Below, piece after piece: positions 1 through 8,632 of a stretch of 22,945 bases of DNA (its first letter is position 1; the number at the start of each line of letters is the position of its first letter). The DNA lies in contig CAUYUJ010019909.1 of the NCBI GenBank assembly GCA_963575745.1, forward strand, positions 145,365 to 168,309, in the 5' to 3' direction. The stretch comes from Prorocentrum cordatum. Its lineage: Eukaryota > Sar > Dinophyceae > Prorocentrales > Prorocentraceae. Under the pieces are notes generated by a model. That model saw only the letters and a list, made by a program, of their open reading frames with translations. It was not told the origin of the DNA and ran no database searches. Both the position numbers and the translations under genes were made by a program.

Positions 1-352
1 GCGGGCCATTTGGGGGTCCAGACAACCGTTCTCCCCCGTAGCAGCGGGTTGGGGGTTCGACCTCTGGCTGTCATCTGGGACAAGGATTTGGGCCGCCTCC
101 TCAGCTGGTGCCCGACCTCCTGAGCCAGCTGCCTCACCTGCAGGAAGTGGGGCCCTTGGCACCTTCCTCTTCTTCTTCGCCCTCTCGACCACGGCTGCGA
201 GCTGCTCCTTGTGCTGATCGATGTTCGTCAGCAGGGACCCGTGCGAAGCCTGCGCCGCCTCGGAGAGAGACTCCTGAAGAATGTTCTTGGCCCCGTCGAG
301 TATTTGGCGATCCTCCCCCAACACCTCCAGCCCGTCCAGATGTTTCGACATT
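1..352 (-). pseudogene. ORF1-like fragment A, distal part with NLS-like motif, cut by window edge
   Basis: This frame is open from about 352 to the left edge with no stop. It opens with SKHLDGLEVLGEDRQILDG, continues through a helix (LQESLSEAAQASHG, NIDQHKEQLAAVVERA), and then reads AKKKRKVPR at 180-154. That is a classic monopartite nuclear localisation pattern. A Gln/Pro/Ala-rich tail follows. The overlapping frame gives only a Glu/Gly run here, so I prefer this one. It follows the coiled-coil fragment after a probable single frameshift. The rest of the element (endonuclease, RT) would lie outside the window. No family is assigned beyond ORF1-like. Confidence 0.45.
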
Positions 353-775
353 GATCTCCAAATCCAATTTGCCATCCAACATCTGCTGGACATCAACTGA
401 GGTTGTCTTCCTGTCAGGTAGCGCGGAATGGAGCAAGAACTGTTTAGCGTCTGCAATCTCATCCGCCTCAGCCCACCGCACCTCCTCCGTGGCATCGCGC
501 AGATCTTTCTCCGCCTTCTCAAAATCTCTCGTGTGGCGGGTCCATGCAGCCTTGACCTTCTCCAGCTGTTTCCTAGCGCGATTGGCTCGAGCCGAAGCTT
601 GCTGCAGGCCCTGCCCTGGCTGGAGGGGTGACCTGGGAGCTGGCTCATCCAAAGCCCGCAGGAGCCCCTGAACTGCGCCCTGGGCCTTAGCAGGCATGGG
701 GGCGACCAACTTCCGTAGCGGAGCTTCTGGCGAGATCTTGGGAGCTGACTGCTGGCCCCATTCTCGCTGAGAGGT
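353..775 (-). pseudogene. ORF1-like fragment A, coiled-coil part
   Basis: Continuation of the previous piece in another frame, open from 775 (after a TAA at 778-776). It begins with a Pro/Ala linker (SAPKISPEAPLRKLVAP). It then forms a long charged helix rich in Ala, Arg, Lys and Glu (segments ARKQLEKVKAAWTRH and FEKAEKDLRDATEEVRWAEA) with the spacing of a coiled coil. Such coiled coils are usual in LINE ORF1 proteins, where they mediate oligomerisation around RNA. Below about 353 this frame becomes Gly-rich and then a Glu run and no longer looks like protein. The natural sequence continues in another frame (see 1-352), which indicates a frameshift near 345-365. Confidence 0.5.
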
Positions 776-1238
776 TTAGAGAAGGAACAGACTCAACATC
801 ACTGAATTTACAACCACACACACAAGTTGAATTTTTCGACTTGAGACGATCCTGAAAGAGCTTCTTGCCAAAGGCGGTGCACTCCACCATGGGCCGCCCC
901 CTGCGATTTTCCTACCACCCCGACGTGCTTGCGAAGTGGCCTCGCTGGCTGGGAAGTGGTGGGTACTCAAGCCACAAGTCGTCGTCTTTGCCTTTGCCGC
1001 CTCCCTTGGCATTGGCTTTCTGCACCCACGGACTGTAGACGAACTTATTGTGCCGAGGCGCATGGCGCTGCACAACCATCTGCGAACTGTGGGTGCGCGA
1101 AAAACAAGGGGGCTGGTCCCCCAATACCTTATCAGAGACTGGAAACAGATGGGGCCGCGTGCGCCTGAGAGGCGCCCCCAGTGCCACAATGCTCTCGTCC
1201 GCTGTTGACGTTCGGGCCACGCTACGGACTTGAGCCAA
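687..1238 (-). pseudogene. ORF1-like fragment A, N-terminal part (zinc-ribbon-like), one in-frame stop
   Basis: A single minus-strand frame runs from just inside the SL relic to 687, interrupted only by a TAG at 914-912. Before the stop it encodes a basic Gly/Lys stretch (ANAKGGGKGKDDD) and the segment LWLEYPPLP. After the stop it encodes VECTAFGKKLF followed by CVCGCKF, which resembles a decayed Cys4 ribbon with one Cys changed to Phe. Its position directly behind an SL and ahead of a coiled coil resembles the finger plus coiled-coil ORF1 of the element at 3112-9000. I infer a nucleic-acid-binding ORF1 of a retroelement. A retroposed host mRNA is the alternative. The frame is lost near 775-740, where the coiled-coil frame takes over. 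Confidence 0.5.
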
Positions 1239-1249
1239 AATGGCAACGG
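1229..1249 (-). other. Dinoflagellate spliced-leader relic (DNA copy)
   Basis: Read on the minus strand this is the dinoflagellate SL with one mismatch in 21 positions (T for A at plus position 1245). The core TGCCATTTTGGCTCAAG is intact. In dinoflagellates this leader is added to mRNA 5' ends by trans-splicing and is not normally encoded next to genes. A genomic copy upstream of a reading frame therefore marks a reverse-transcribed, reinserted mRNA. It is followed directly by TCCGTAGC (1228-1221), which looks like the start of a second, older leader. It is not an SL RNA gene as far as I can see: the sequence after the leader does not continue with a GT splice donor. Confidence 0.85.
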
Positions 1250-2330
1250 GGGGGGAGGAAAAATGCTCTATGGAAAAGCTTCGTAGCGCGAGGACCCTAA
1301 CTTGAAGAGCTGACGTAAAGCCTGCCAGCGCAATCGGAATCTAGCGCGGCCGCGAACCTACCGGTACAACAGATGCAGCGCCGGATCGCCCTGAGAAGAT
1401 GGGCCGCTGGAGCGACAGATTCAGCAACTTCTGGCACAACCTATATGTATGACGCGCAGGAGCCTGAACTCTATCTGAAAGCAGGATCTGAACACATGAT
1501 TAGCAAAGTACTCGTGCAAGGGGGTGGAGATTCGACCCAACTCTAGCACTTCATAGATGAGGCTGCAAATAAATCGGCCGGCTGGATCATGGAATCAGTG
1601 GGTAGACCACCCAGACAAGTCGTTGCCCTGGCCATGACCACTATTGGAGCATCATCTGCCTGGTCAGTCCACAGTAGCACAAGCTGTTCGCAATCTATTC
1701 ACGGACGCGGTGTACCATGTCCCCAAACCGAATCATACCAAACAGTCGCAGCACGTGAACGCGCGCGTCCTTGACATCGAAAAGGCAACTTCTAGCATCG
1801 CGCGAACAACTCCATTGAAGTAATGATACTCGCGCGACAGATGTACAATATCATGATTAAATAAACAACGGTACCTTCAATCACAAAATGAAAATGAATC
1901 GAGCGTGCTGTCATACTCGCTATATCCTATCCCCTCCACTGGCTCGACCTGCTGCTGGTGTTTTCTCCTTCTGCTCCTCCTGCACTCCGCTGCGGGCATT
2001 CCTGATCCACATCCACCTCCTGGCACGCCGAAAACGAGTCTCCCCAACCGAGCCAACACTACGCTTGCCGCCGACCGCGTCGCTTAGGCATCGGCCTGGG
2101 GCCCCTGGCCGGCTCTACCTCATCTTCGGGTCATGACTCGGGTCGCCGGCTGCCGTTCGGGACGACCCGGGCGCACCCAGAACGCCCTCGGCTTGGCCTC
2201 GGCGAGGTACGGCTGCTGGAGTGCATCGGCCGCCGAAACGTCAACGAAAACGGTTGAAAAAACGCGAACCTCGAACCCGACTCCTCCCCCCTGCGCTTCT
2301 CGGCGGCGAGCGAGGGGGGGAAGTGAGAAG
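1250..2330. other. Region without a recognisable gene
   Basis: Mixed-composition sequence. Short open stretches exist on the plus strand (for example about 1372-1545, 1589-1774, 1643-1822 and 1888-2136) in different frames. None has a recognisable domain, and none joins to a neighbour without frameshifts. The 1643-1822 frame looks protein-like (segments AQAVRNLFTDAVYHVP and VLDIEKATSSIARTTP) and could be a retroelement scrap. I saw no RNA gene or promoter motif. Confidence 0.4.
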
Positions 2331-2469
2331 GAGAAGGCCTTCTCAGGAGGTTTGGAAGTCCCCGGGCCTTCTGAGAAGCGCTCTGAGCCTTCCCCGAAGA
2401 CAGGGAAAAACTTCTCAGAAGACACGAGGGCTTCTGAGAAGTCCCGCCGCCTTCTGAGAAGGCCTTCTC
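2331..2469. repeat. Cluster of short palindromes
   Basis: The perfect 14-bp palindrome GAGAAGGCCTTCTC occurs at 2331-2344 and again at 2456-2469. Between them, CTTCT-N-AGAAG palindromes occur at 2368-2378, 2411-2421, 2431-2441 and 2451-2461. A degenerate copy (GAGAAGGCCTTTCC) lies on the far side of the following TCC tract at 2705-2718. Each could form a short hairpin or bind a dimeric protein. The spacing is irregular. Confidence 0.8.
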
Positions 2470-2702
2470 CTTCTCATGTTCCCCCCCCTCGTCGCCGCCG
2501 CCGCCGCCGCCGCCTCCTCCTCCTTCCTCCTCCTCCTCCTCGTCCTCCTCCTCCTCCTCCCCTCCTCGTCCTCCTCCTCTCTCCTCGTCCTTCCTCCTCC
2601 TCCTCCTCCTCCTCCTCCTCCTCCTCCTCCTCCTCCTCCTCCTCCTCCTCCTCCTCCTACTCCTACTCCACACTTCCCCCACTTCTCCTCCTTCTCCTCC
2701 TT
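2470..2702. repeat. TCC/GGA microsatellite, pyrimidines on plus strand
   Basis: Imperfect CCG/CCT triplets followed by an almost perfect TCC run (about 2589-2657). It is bracketed by GAGAAGGCC-type palindromes. The long Arg-, Ser- or Pro-rich reading frames here are a consequence of the triplet repeat and are not called as genes. Confidence 0.95.
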
Positions 2703-2924
2703 GTGAGAAGGCCTTTCCCTGTTCATTTCCCAACCCGCTCGCCGCCGAACTTCAACTGCCCAACTGCACCCCCCAGTCGACAGGGCGGCCTTCCGAGATG
2801 GCTGCGCCAGCTGCATGACGTGGTGCAAGAGCAGCCTCGCAGACGCACGGGAGGTCTGGAGATCGGGCGGGGCAGCGGGCCACGCGAGCAAGACGAGGAG
2901 ATAATAAAAACATGGATGGGGGGA

Positions 2925-3104
2925 GGGGGAGGAAGAGGATAAGGAGGAGGAGGAGGAGGAGGATAAGGAGGAGGATAAGGAGGAGGAGGAGGAGGAGGAG
3001 GAGGAGGAGGATAAGGAGGAGGAGGAGGAGGAGGAGGAGGAGGAGGAAACGGAAGAGGAGGATGAGGAGGAGGAGGAGGAGGAGGAGGGGGAGGAGGAGG
3101 AGGA
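2925..3104. repeat. GGA microsatellite at the 3' end of the LINE
   Basis: GGA/GAT-type purine triplets on the plus strand. Read on the minus strand this is a TCC tract that begins about 40 bp after the stop codon of the RNase H frame (stop at 3147-3145). It is either the 3' tail of the element or the target microsatellite. It is also inverted relative to the TCC tract at 2470-2702. Confidence 0.95.
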
Positions 3105-3144
3105 CGGGACGACCTTGCGGCAGAACGTCAGCTTCAGGCAGCAG

Positions 3145-4572
3145 CTATCGCTTGGATGCCTCCTCCTTGGCCTGGATACGCGCTGCCAGCGCTCGCAGTC
3201 GGTCAGAGTCGACCAAGCGAGACGACCCAGCAGCGAGGGGGCCAGGAGGGGCAAGAAGCACCGACTTCGACGGCGCTCTAGCAGGCGCCAGCAAATCATC
3301 ACCCTCAGGATTCTGTCTGTAATGAGGGTGGAGGCCAGACCGAAATCTTGTGAGCGCCTGCTCTCCCGCAGAGCTCAGCTTCTTGAGACAGGCCTGGCCA
3401 AGCAAGAAACATCGCCTGCTGGTGTATGCTCCGCATGCAAAACAGAAAAACAGCGGTCTTTGGGTCTTGTGCAGGACAGCAAAACCCAACTTGTGTTGTC
3501 TCTCGGTCTCTGCACCCTGGAGGCGCCTCAGGGCCGTGGACAAACCATCACAACCATTCATCGGGCGGGACTCGCCCTCAACAGAGATCCTGAAACATTT
3601 CTTACATCTGAAAGCGGGTCGGTCACCACAGAGCCCCTCCCAATCATGCCAATCAGGCGGGGGGGAAACTCTAGGCAACCTCTTCTCCCTCGGGGGTCTC
3701 TCAAAGTTCAGCTTAGGAAACGGAGAGAGCACCTTCCCAATCATCAGCGCACACGCTCGGAGGTCCTGCACCTGCCTATCCAGCCTTCTAATATCAGCAG
3801 GTGCAGGCTGAGGATGAAGCGAGAGGGCGTGCTTGGCCAGGCGATCAGCGTCCTGGTTAGCGAGCGCTATTCGCTTCTGGTCTGGGGGGGGGGGAGCCTG
3901 TATGATAGCATCCGACCGATGGGCGGGCGCATGCTGGGCCTCCCCCAGGGCATCAAATCCAGGAGATTGTTGCGCAGCACGACGGAAGCCAGCAAACATC
4001 TCCCGCGGGCAGAGCTGCGCCTCATCCGAGAGATTCTGCAGACGCACGGCTCCTTTGCAATCACTGAAAGGGGAACTCATGCCCGAGCTAAAAGCACAAG
4101 CAGTGGCCAAGCCCAAGTTTTCGGCCGCCTGGGGCGTTTGGTGCAACACAGGCCACACAGTGGCCATGAAACGGGTCCGAACCTGGTAGACATCCCCTGG
4201 CTCTAAATAAACTCCCGCGAAAGCAGCGCGGTTGAGTTCTAAAATTGGGCGCTGGGTGGCCGAGCCGTCGACCACCAAGTCGCAGCTCTCACTGCGTTCT
4301 ACAAACTCATCGAGAGACAACGGCTGCCCATTCGCATCCTGGAGGAGGGGGCCCGACGCCACCGAGGGGGGGAAGGGGTCATCATCGGGCTGCGCCATTA
4401 TCATTCGAGACCACAACAATCTCTCTGCGGGCTGGCAATTACGGGCCGCCTCAATCAGACTAGGCTCAACGGCTTCGCTGCGGGCCGTTGCAACCTCTGG
4501 ATCGTCGCATAACCACTGGCGGTGAAACATAGAGTCAGGTTGGCCGCACTTGGGACAAAGGCCGTCTGAACA
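3145..4572 (-). pseudogene. LINE zinc knuckle, RNase H and Cys-rich C-terminal domain
   Basis: The open frame starts after a TAA upstream of 4572, ahead of the first ATG (4530). That extension matters because it restores CPKCGQPDSMFHRQWLC (4557-4507), a C-x2-C-x7-H-x4-C knuckle. Counting from the ATG, RNase H residues are Asp88 in DLVVDGSA, Glu137 in QTPQAAEN, Asp157 in FSDCKGAV, His204 in HAPAHRS and Asp229 in NQDADRLAKHA. All four metal-binding acids and the His are present, so this domain looks intact. It would remove RNA from the cDNA hybrid. Residues 300-385 form a Cys-rich module: FRCKKC (309, 312), Cys327, His346/354, FFCFACGAYT (363, 366), Cys374 and Cys381. It is probably a Zn domain of unknown function. 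The stop at 3147-3145 is close to the GGA tract. This is the longest undamaged part of the element. Confidence 0.85.
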
Positions 4573-4644
4573 TTAGCCTGACTCTTTCAAGCGGTCTGCC
4601 GTCCAGCAGCATTTTTTTAAACAAAAAAGGCGCCGGTCCAATAC

Positions 4645-5115
4645 TTAGCTCGCGGCGGGGTTCGCTTCGAGCGGAGGGGGGAGCGGAGTGGGCCCCCACA
4701 CGCACACACGCACACCATCAAACGAGGGGAGACTCGCCGCTAATCGCCTCTCGTGGGATCTCTGAACTCCTGACTGCAAACGGCTAGCAACCATGGCTGG
4801 GCTGTGGTATAACAAATCAACTACATTGCCCTTATCACCTTGCCACCTACTAAAACTAAGTGCCTTCCAGCCTATACGGTCTAAACTCAGAAGCATTCGG
4901 TGACCTGGTCCCCGAAAATTCCTCCACTCAGCTGGTCCCAGACGTAACTCCTGAGCCTCGAGGTTCCTCCAGAGCCTGATGTGATCCCTGAAAGAGAACG
5001 GGCTGGTGGACGGCGTCGTCAGACTTCTCCACAAGCTGGTCGACCATTGTCTGGCAGGCGCCGCCGCCTGAAGCCATGCAGGATCTCCATGAATCCAGAC
5101 CTTGGCGAAAGACCT
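4645..5115 (-). pseudogene. LINE post-RT helical region
   Basis: In the third frame after the RT the sequence reads KVWIHGDPAWLQAAAPARQW, then a Trp/Arg-rich helical region (LWRNLEAQELRLGP, AEWRNFRGP, MLLSLDRIGW). It ends in SPAMVASRLQSGVQRSHERR. Regular aromatic spacing and lack of low complexity argue that it is coding. It connects the thumb to the knuckle and RNase H. No enzymatic motif is present. The last 30 residues (Pro-rich, from about 4735) look out of frame, so a further shift probably lies near 4730-4580. Confidence 0.6.
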
Positions 5116-5543
5116 GGGAGCAGCACGCTCCTGAGACCGTTGAGTTCCTGATCTGACATTCCCATGACCATGGGCCCGTAGCCCGCAGCAGGCCTGACCC
5201 CACATATGTAAATCTTGCTCATGCGAGATCGGTCCCTGGGCAACTGATTTCGGAAGCATCGGATAAATCCGTGACGGGTCCTCCGATATTTGAAACGAGC
5301 CTTCCTTTTTGTGCGCCCTTTGCATGCCCGACGCTGTCCTGGGGCTAAGTCGCAGCCCAGCGAGATGGCCGAGTTGCAGGCGAGAGACGGGCAGTAGCGG
5401 GAAAGCTTCTTGGCCAAAAGGGCAGCCACGCGTTGAGAATATGCAAAAGTCGATGCCTTGTCAGCAGCTAGTTGCACTCCCAGCCGATATTGAAATATAT
5501 ACTTCATATCATCGGCCGCTCTAACCAGATCCTGAATGTTTTT
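5019..5543 (-). pseudogene. LINE RT thumb region
   Basis: Continues from motif C after a second frame change at the A6 run near 5550 (motif C frame reads LTFGEEEK, this frame reads NIQDLVRAADDMKYIF). It contains YRLGVQLAADKASTFAYS, the region after the catalytic YxDD where a Lys commonly contacts the primer. It then has a Cys-containing segment and a very basic stretch (GQRRACKGRTKRKARF, then YRRTRH). Such basic thumb sequence is expected to bind nucleic acid. The native frame is left again around 5105, where the WIHGDPAW frame takes over; the remainder of this ORF, down to 5019, is not native. Confidence 0.7.
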
Positions 5544-7104
5544 TCTTCCTCCCCAAACGTGAGGGTCGTATCATCATCAATGTAAGAGCCCAGGGATACT
5601 TGTAGGTTCCGTATAGCAAACTGATCAAACTGGAAAAGCGTGTAAACCTTAACGAACGCATCATTCTATATATATATATATATATATATCCAGCTGGTAA
5701 TCCCGGCTCCGCAAAGAGGGGGAGAGGACTGTGGTGGGCCCCCAGTCTCAGTATCCTCGGACTCCTCCAGGGGTTATACAGGGTCTCGACGAGCACCCTC
5801 GGGATCCCCCAGTACTCAGCACGCGCGCGTAGCCAGAATAGCCTAACATATTCATAGTACGTAGTTCCATCCCAGACGAAACCAGCAGTGATCTTGCCCT
5901 GGGACTGGGCTTCTTCAGCCAACATGCTCTGCTGCCACACCGCTGCTTCCGAAGACTGCCCCTCCCCGAAGGACCAGTAGGCCCTGTGGGGCCGAACCAG
6001 GAAATCATCAACTTCAGGCCGTCTCAGCCTTTCCCAGATGCGAACTGGTGCGGCAAGGAGCAGTATGGGCCGAAGACCGCCTTTCGGCTTCCCGAGAAGC
6101 GGCAGCGGCATCCACAGCAACTGCATCGGGAACAGGCCGAGGCGCTCGACCGCCTCAAACAAAAGAGACACCAACTCCAGGCCTGCATCGCTGAGGAGGC
6201 TGAAGTGGCGAACGTGCAGGCCGTCAAGCGACTGGGCCGTGTGAACACTGAAAGACCTCGATGCCAACCGGATCTGATCAGGACAAGTTCGAGGGAAACA
6301 GCTTCTGTCAGGTATCCACGCCTCTGGGGGCCCTGTCTGTGCCTTCCAGTAGCCTCCAAGGTGAGCAGCCTCAGCCTCTAGGAGCTTAACTGGGCCCGCC
6401 GAGTAGATCCCTGGGGCCACTTGAGTAACTGTGGGTTGCCACTTCTTCTGGAGCTTGGTGAACCTGCGCATGAGCCTCGCTGAGCCTGCAAGAGCCTTCT
6501 GTTGCCATTCACCCCAAGACTGTTGGAGGAGCTTCTCCCCTTTGTCATTGGCGTCCAAGAGGTCCTCCTGAATGGTGTCCAGAATATGCTCAGCTCTATC
6601 GCGCCGCTCCTGCATATGGGGGTGGCCTAAACTCCACTCAGCCGCGAGGGCTCTCATTTCCTTTAAGGACGCATCCAGCCTGATGTTGGGGCCTTCCCCA
6701 GGGCAGGAGTGCTGCAACGAAACCTGGAGGGTCAAGGTCTGGGCCAGGCCCTCTGCGGCGCTGGCGGCGGTCTGCACAAACTCGGCAAACGCGCGATAAA
6801 GCCATCGCCATCCTGAGCAGACTTGGAGCTGATCATCAGCATGCTTGGGACGGTAGAAAACAGGAGCCCAGGAAGCTTTTATCGACTGTCCCCCCATTCC
6901 CAAAACCTTGGCCTCGATGCCCAGGAATCGAACTAGCTCCAACTCGGCGCAGTCCACGAACGTGGTCCAGGCGGCATTCAGACTGGTCCACGCCTCATCG
7001 GCAGGACTGCGACGTGTAAGCGCAACGGCATATGCTGCCTGATGCAGAGCACCCTCCCATCGTCCTGGCTCTGGCACTGGACCAAAGGGTAGCTCAAGCG
7101 ACAA
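5521..7104 (-). pseudogene. LINE reverse transcriptase, motifs 0 to B, interrupted by (TA)n
   Basis: Residues 3-250 are the linker between endonuclease and RT (LELPFGPVPEP, SWAPVFYRP, then helices). The RT follows: SLDGLHVRHFSLLSD (about 302-316), the fingers motif LLGKPKGGLRPI (Lys339 to Ile347), motif A FVWDGTTYYEYV with catalytic Asp412 (codon 5871-5869), and the start of motif B, EPGLPAG (466-472). A (TA)n tract then encodes a meaningless Tyr-Ile repeat and the frame is lost. Motif C lies downstream in another frame: SYIDDDTTL with YIDDD at 5584-5570, preceded by NDAFVKVYTLFQFDQF, which is the expected B-to-C spacing. So the palm catalytic residues are still recognisable, but the ORF is broken inside motif B. 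The last 50 residues of this frame are not native. Confidence 0.85.
5667..5689. repeat. (TA)11.5 microsatellite inside the RT
   Basis: Uninterrupted alternation of T and A, 23 bases long, exactly between the GLPAG of RT motif B and the AFVKVYT that leads to motif C. It replaces the remainder of motif B and shifts the frame. Confidence 0.98.
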
Positions 7105-7748
7105 GTGGGCGCTGTGGGGGCCATGAGGAGCATACCCAGCTTACGTACGAAACCTGAGCTCTCAACGACATCGGGGGTCATATTCCAATCTCCCGCGATA
7201 ACCGAGTGAGCAGGGCCACTAACAGCACGACCTAACTTGGCCATCAGGTCGAGGTTGAACTCGCTGAGTCCTTCCGCCGGCTTGAAATACACCGAAAACA
7301 GGGATATAGTAGGCCACCCAGGGAAATCCACGAGGACCTCCATGAGCCTGTGCGGGGCAATGGGAGCATCTCCTTCTGGCGGCCACCTGAGGCCAATGTC
7401 CAATCGACCGAAGACAGCGACCCCTGCAGACTTCTTACCTGTGTCGGGGTTGTAGTGGCTGGGAGCGAAACGTGCATGCCATCCAAGACTGCGCGCCTTG
7501 GCAGTAGCCCTGTCAACGAAGTCAGAGCTCGCGCCCACTTCCTGCGCACAGAGAAGGACTGCTGAACTCTCTCGAAGACGTCGTTTGAGAGTCGTCCAGC
7601 ACGAACCGTTAAAACTCTCGACCTGGTACTGACTGTCAGTACTCAACCTGAGCGGCGACCCTTTCAGAGGTGGAACGGGGGTGCCTGAACACGAGAGAGG
7701 GGCCCCACAACACTTGGGAGCAGGGCGCTGGAACATAGCGTCACCCAC
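6978..7748 (-). pseudogene. LINE endonuclease (EEP/AP-like), C-terminal catalytic part missing
   Basis: Residues are counted from 7748. Motifs seen are SFNGS (Asn47), CAQE (Glu70, metal-binding Glu), SAGVAVFGR (107-115), HRLMEV, SVYFKP (Tyr154) and IAGDWN (Asp187, Asn189). This is the exonuclease-endonuclease-phosphatase fold used by LINEs to nick the target for primed reverse transcription. The family ends with an S/T-D-H motif normally some 60-80 residues after GDWN. Here APTAPTC is reached about 25 residues after GDWN. The native-looking sequence then jumps frame at about 7100 into the pre-RT linker. The catalytic Asp-His pair is therefore absent, most simply by an internal deletion. Residues after 216 in this frame are out of frame. 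Confidence 0.8.
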
Positions 7749-8632
7749 ACTTTTGTTCCTTGGCCATGATCCCCAGAATTGACCATATTTTCGAAAACAC
7801 GCTTGTTGTCTGGGCCCTCGGCCTGAGCCGCCATGAACAACTTCTCAACGTCTTCTGCGTCCAACTCATCCAAATCCATATCTGCTGGGACGGGTATGTT
7901 GGCATTCTCACCCCCACCGCTACCTCCCCCCACCTTGCTCTCCTGGGCAGGGCCCGCTGAAGCAGGAGGGGGAGGAGATTGGGGTTGTGCAGCCTCTGCC
8001 TGAAGCTGAGCCTGCAAAAGCGCCTTGTACTTGCCGAAGGCGGCCGAGGAGAGGAGCTGCTGCACCTCGGGGTCGCTCTGCACCGTCTCGGCTTTGAGCT
8101 CAAAGGACGGGGCCGCAGGAGGGACCACCACCGACATGGTCGTCTGCAGCTCAACCTTCGTGGCCTCCACATCGACGCGCAGCTGCCGAGCCTTGGCCTG
8201 CGTGGCCTCCAGCTCCTCCTGCGCTGCCTTGATGAAGGCCCCTTGGACCTTGATGTCCTCATCCTGCTTGTCGAGCTTCTGCTGGGCCCGCTGAAGCTTG
8301 TGCCCCAACGCGGTGTGGCGCGAGAGCGACGGCTTCTGGCTGTTGAGTTGAGCCCCAGCATCCCTGAGCTCCTTCTCCAGCGCCTCCTTGGCTGCGGACG
8401 GGAATGCATCATCATTCCGCACTGCGTTGAGAGTGGCCTCGAGTGATTTGACACGTGCCAACATTTGCCGACCTGCGTCGTCAGCGGGCACCTCCACATC
8501 GCTGTCACCGCTGGTGGCTGCTGCGTCAGGCTGCTGGCGTTGGTTGCCACCTGCAGCTCCGAACTGCTTGACAAACTGATCCATCTGCTTCTGAAGCTGG
8601 CTGATCTGCTTGTTACACTCCCTTGTCATGAA
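7664..8632 (-). pseudogene. LINE ORF1 coiled-coil and acidic C-terminal part
   Basis: This frame takes over from the finger frame near 8625 (ECNKQISQLQKQMDQFVKQF). It runs through a Gln/Ala linker, an Asp/Glu-rich segment and then a long coiled coil (HKLQRAQQKLDKQDEDIK, AAQEELEATQAKARQLRVD). It ends with a Gln/Pro-rich linker and an acidic segment (DMDLDELDAEDVEKLFMAAQ). It stops at 7664 after overlapping the endonuclease frame by 85 bp. The final residues after about VNSGDHGQGTKV do not look native, so the real junction with the endonuclease is probably a frameshift near 7740. The long ORF can be extended upstream to 8851, but that extension is the shadow of the finger frame. Likely role: RNA-bound trimer or oligomer of the retrotransposon particle. 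Confidence 0.7.

Noticed and set aside
40-70. T-loop-like GGTTCGACC suggesting a tRNA
   Set aside because: No matching acceptor, D or anticodon arm upstream; it lies inside the reading frame of fragment A.
2415-3302. Long Arg-, Ser-, Glu- or Gly-rich reading frames through TCC/GGA tracts (also 14310-15989 and 18753-20175)
   Set aside because: A triplet repeat without stops is open in several frames on both strands. The frames overlap one another and have no non-repetitive core.
3115-4206. Plus-strand 363-residue ORF antisense to the RNase H
   Set aside because: It is the shadow of a frame that carries all RNase H motifs and a Cys-rich domain. The plus frame has none.
5700-6400. Plus-strand Gln/Glu-rich frame 5986-6381
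   Set aside because: Antisense shadow of the RT fingers and palm, which are clearly recognisable on the minus strand.
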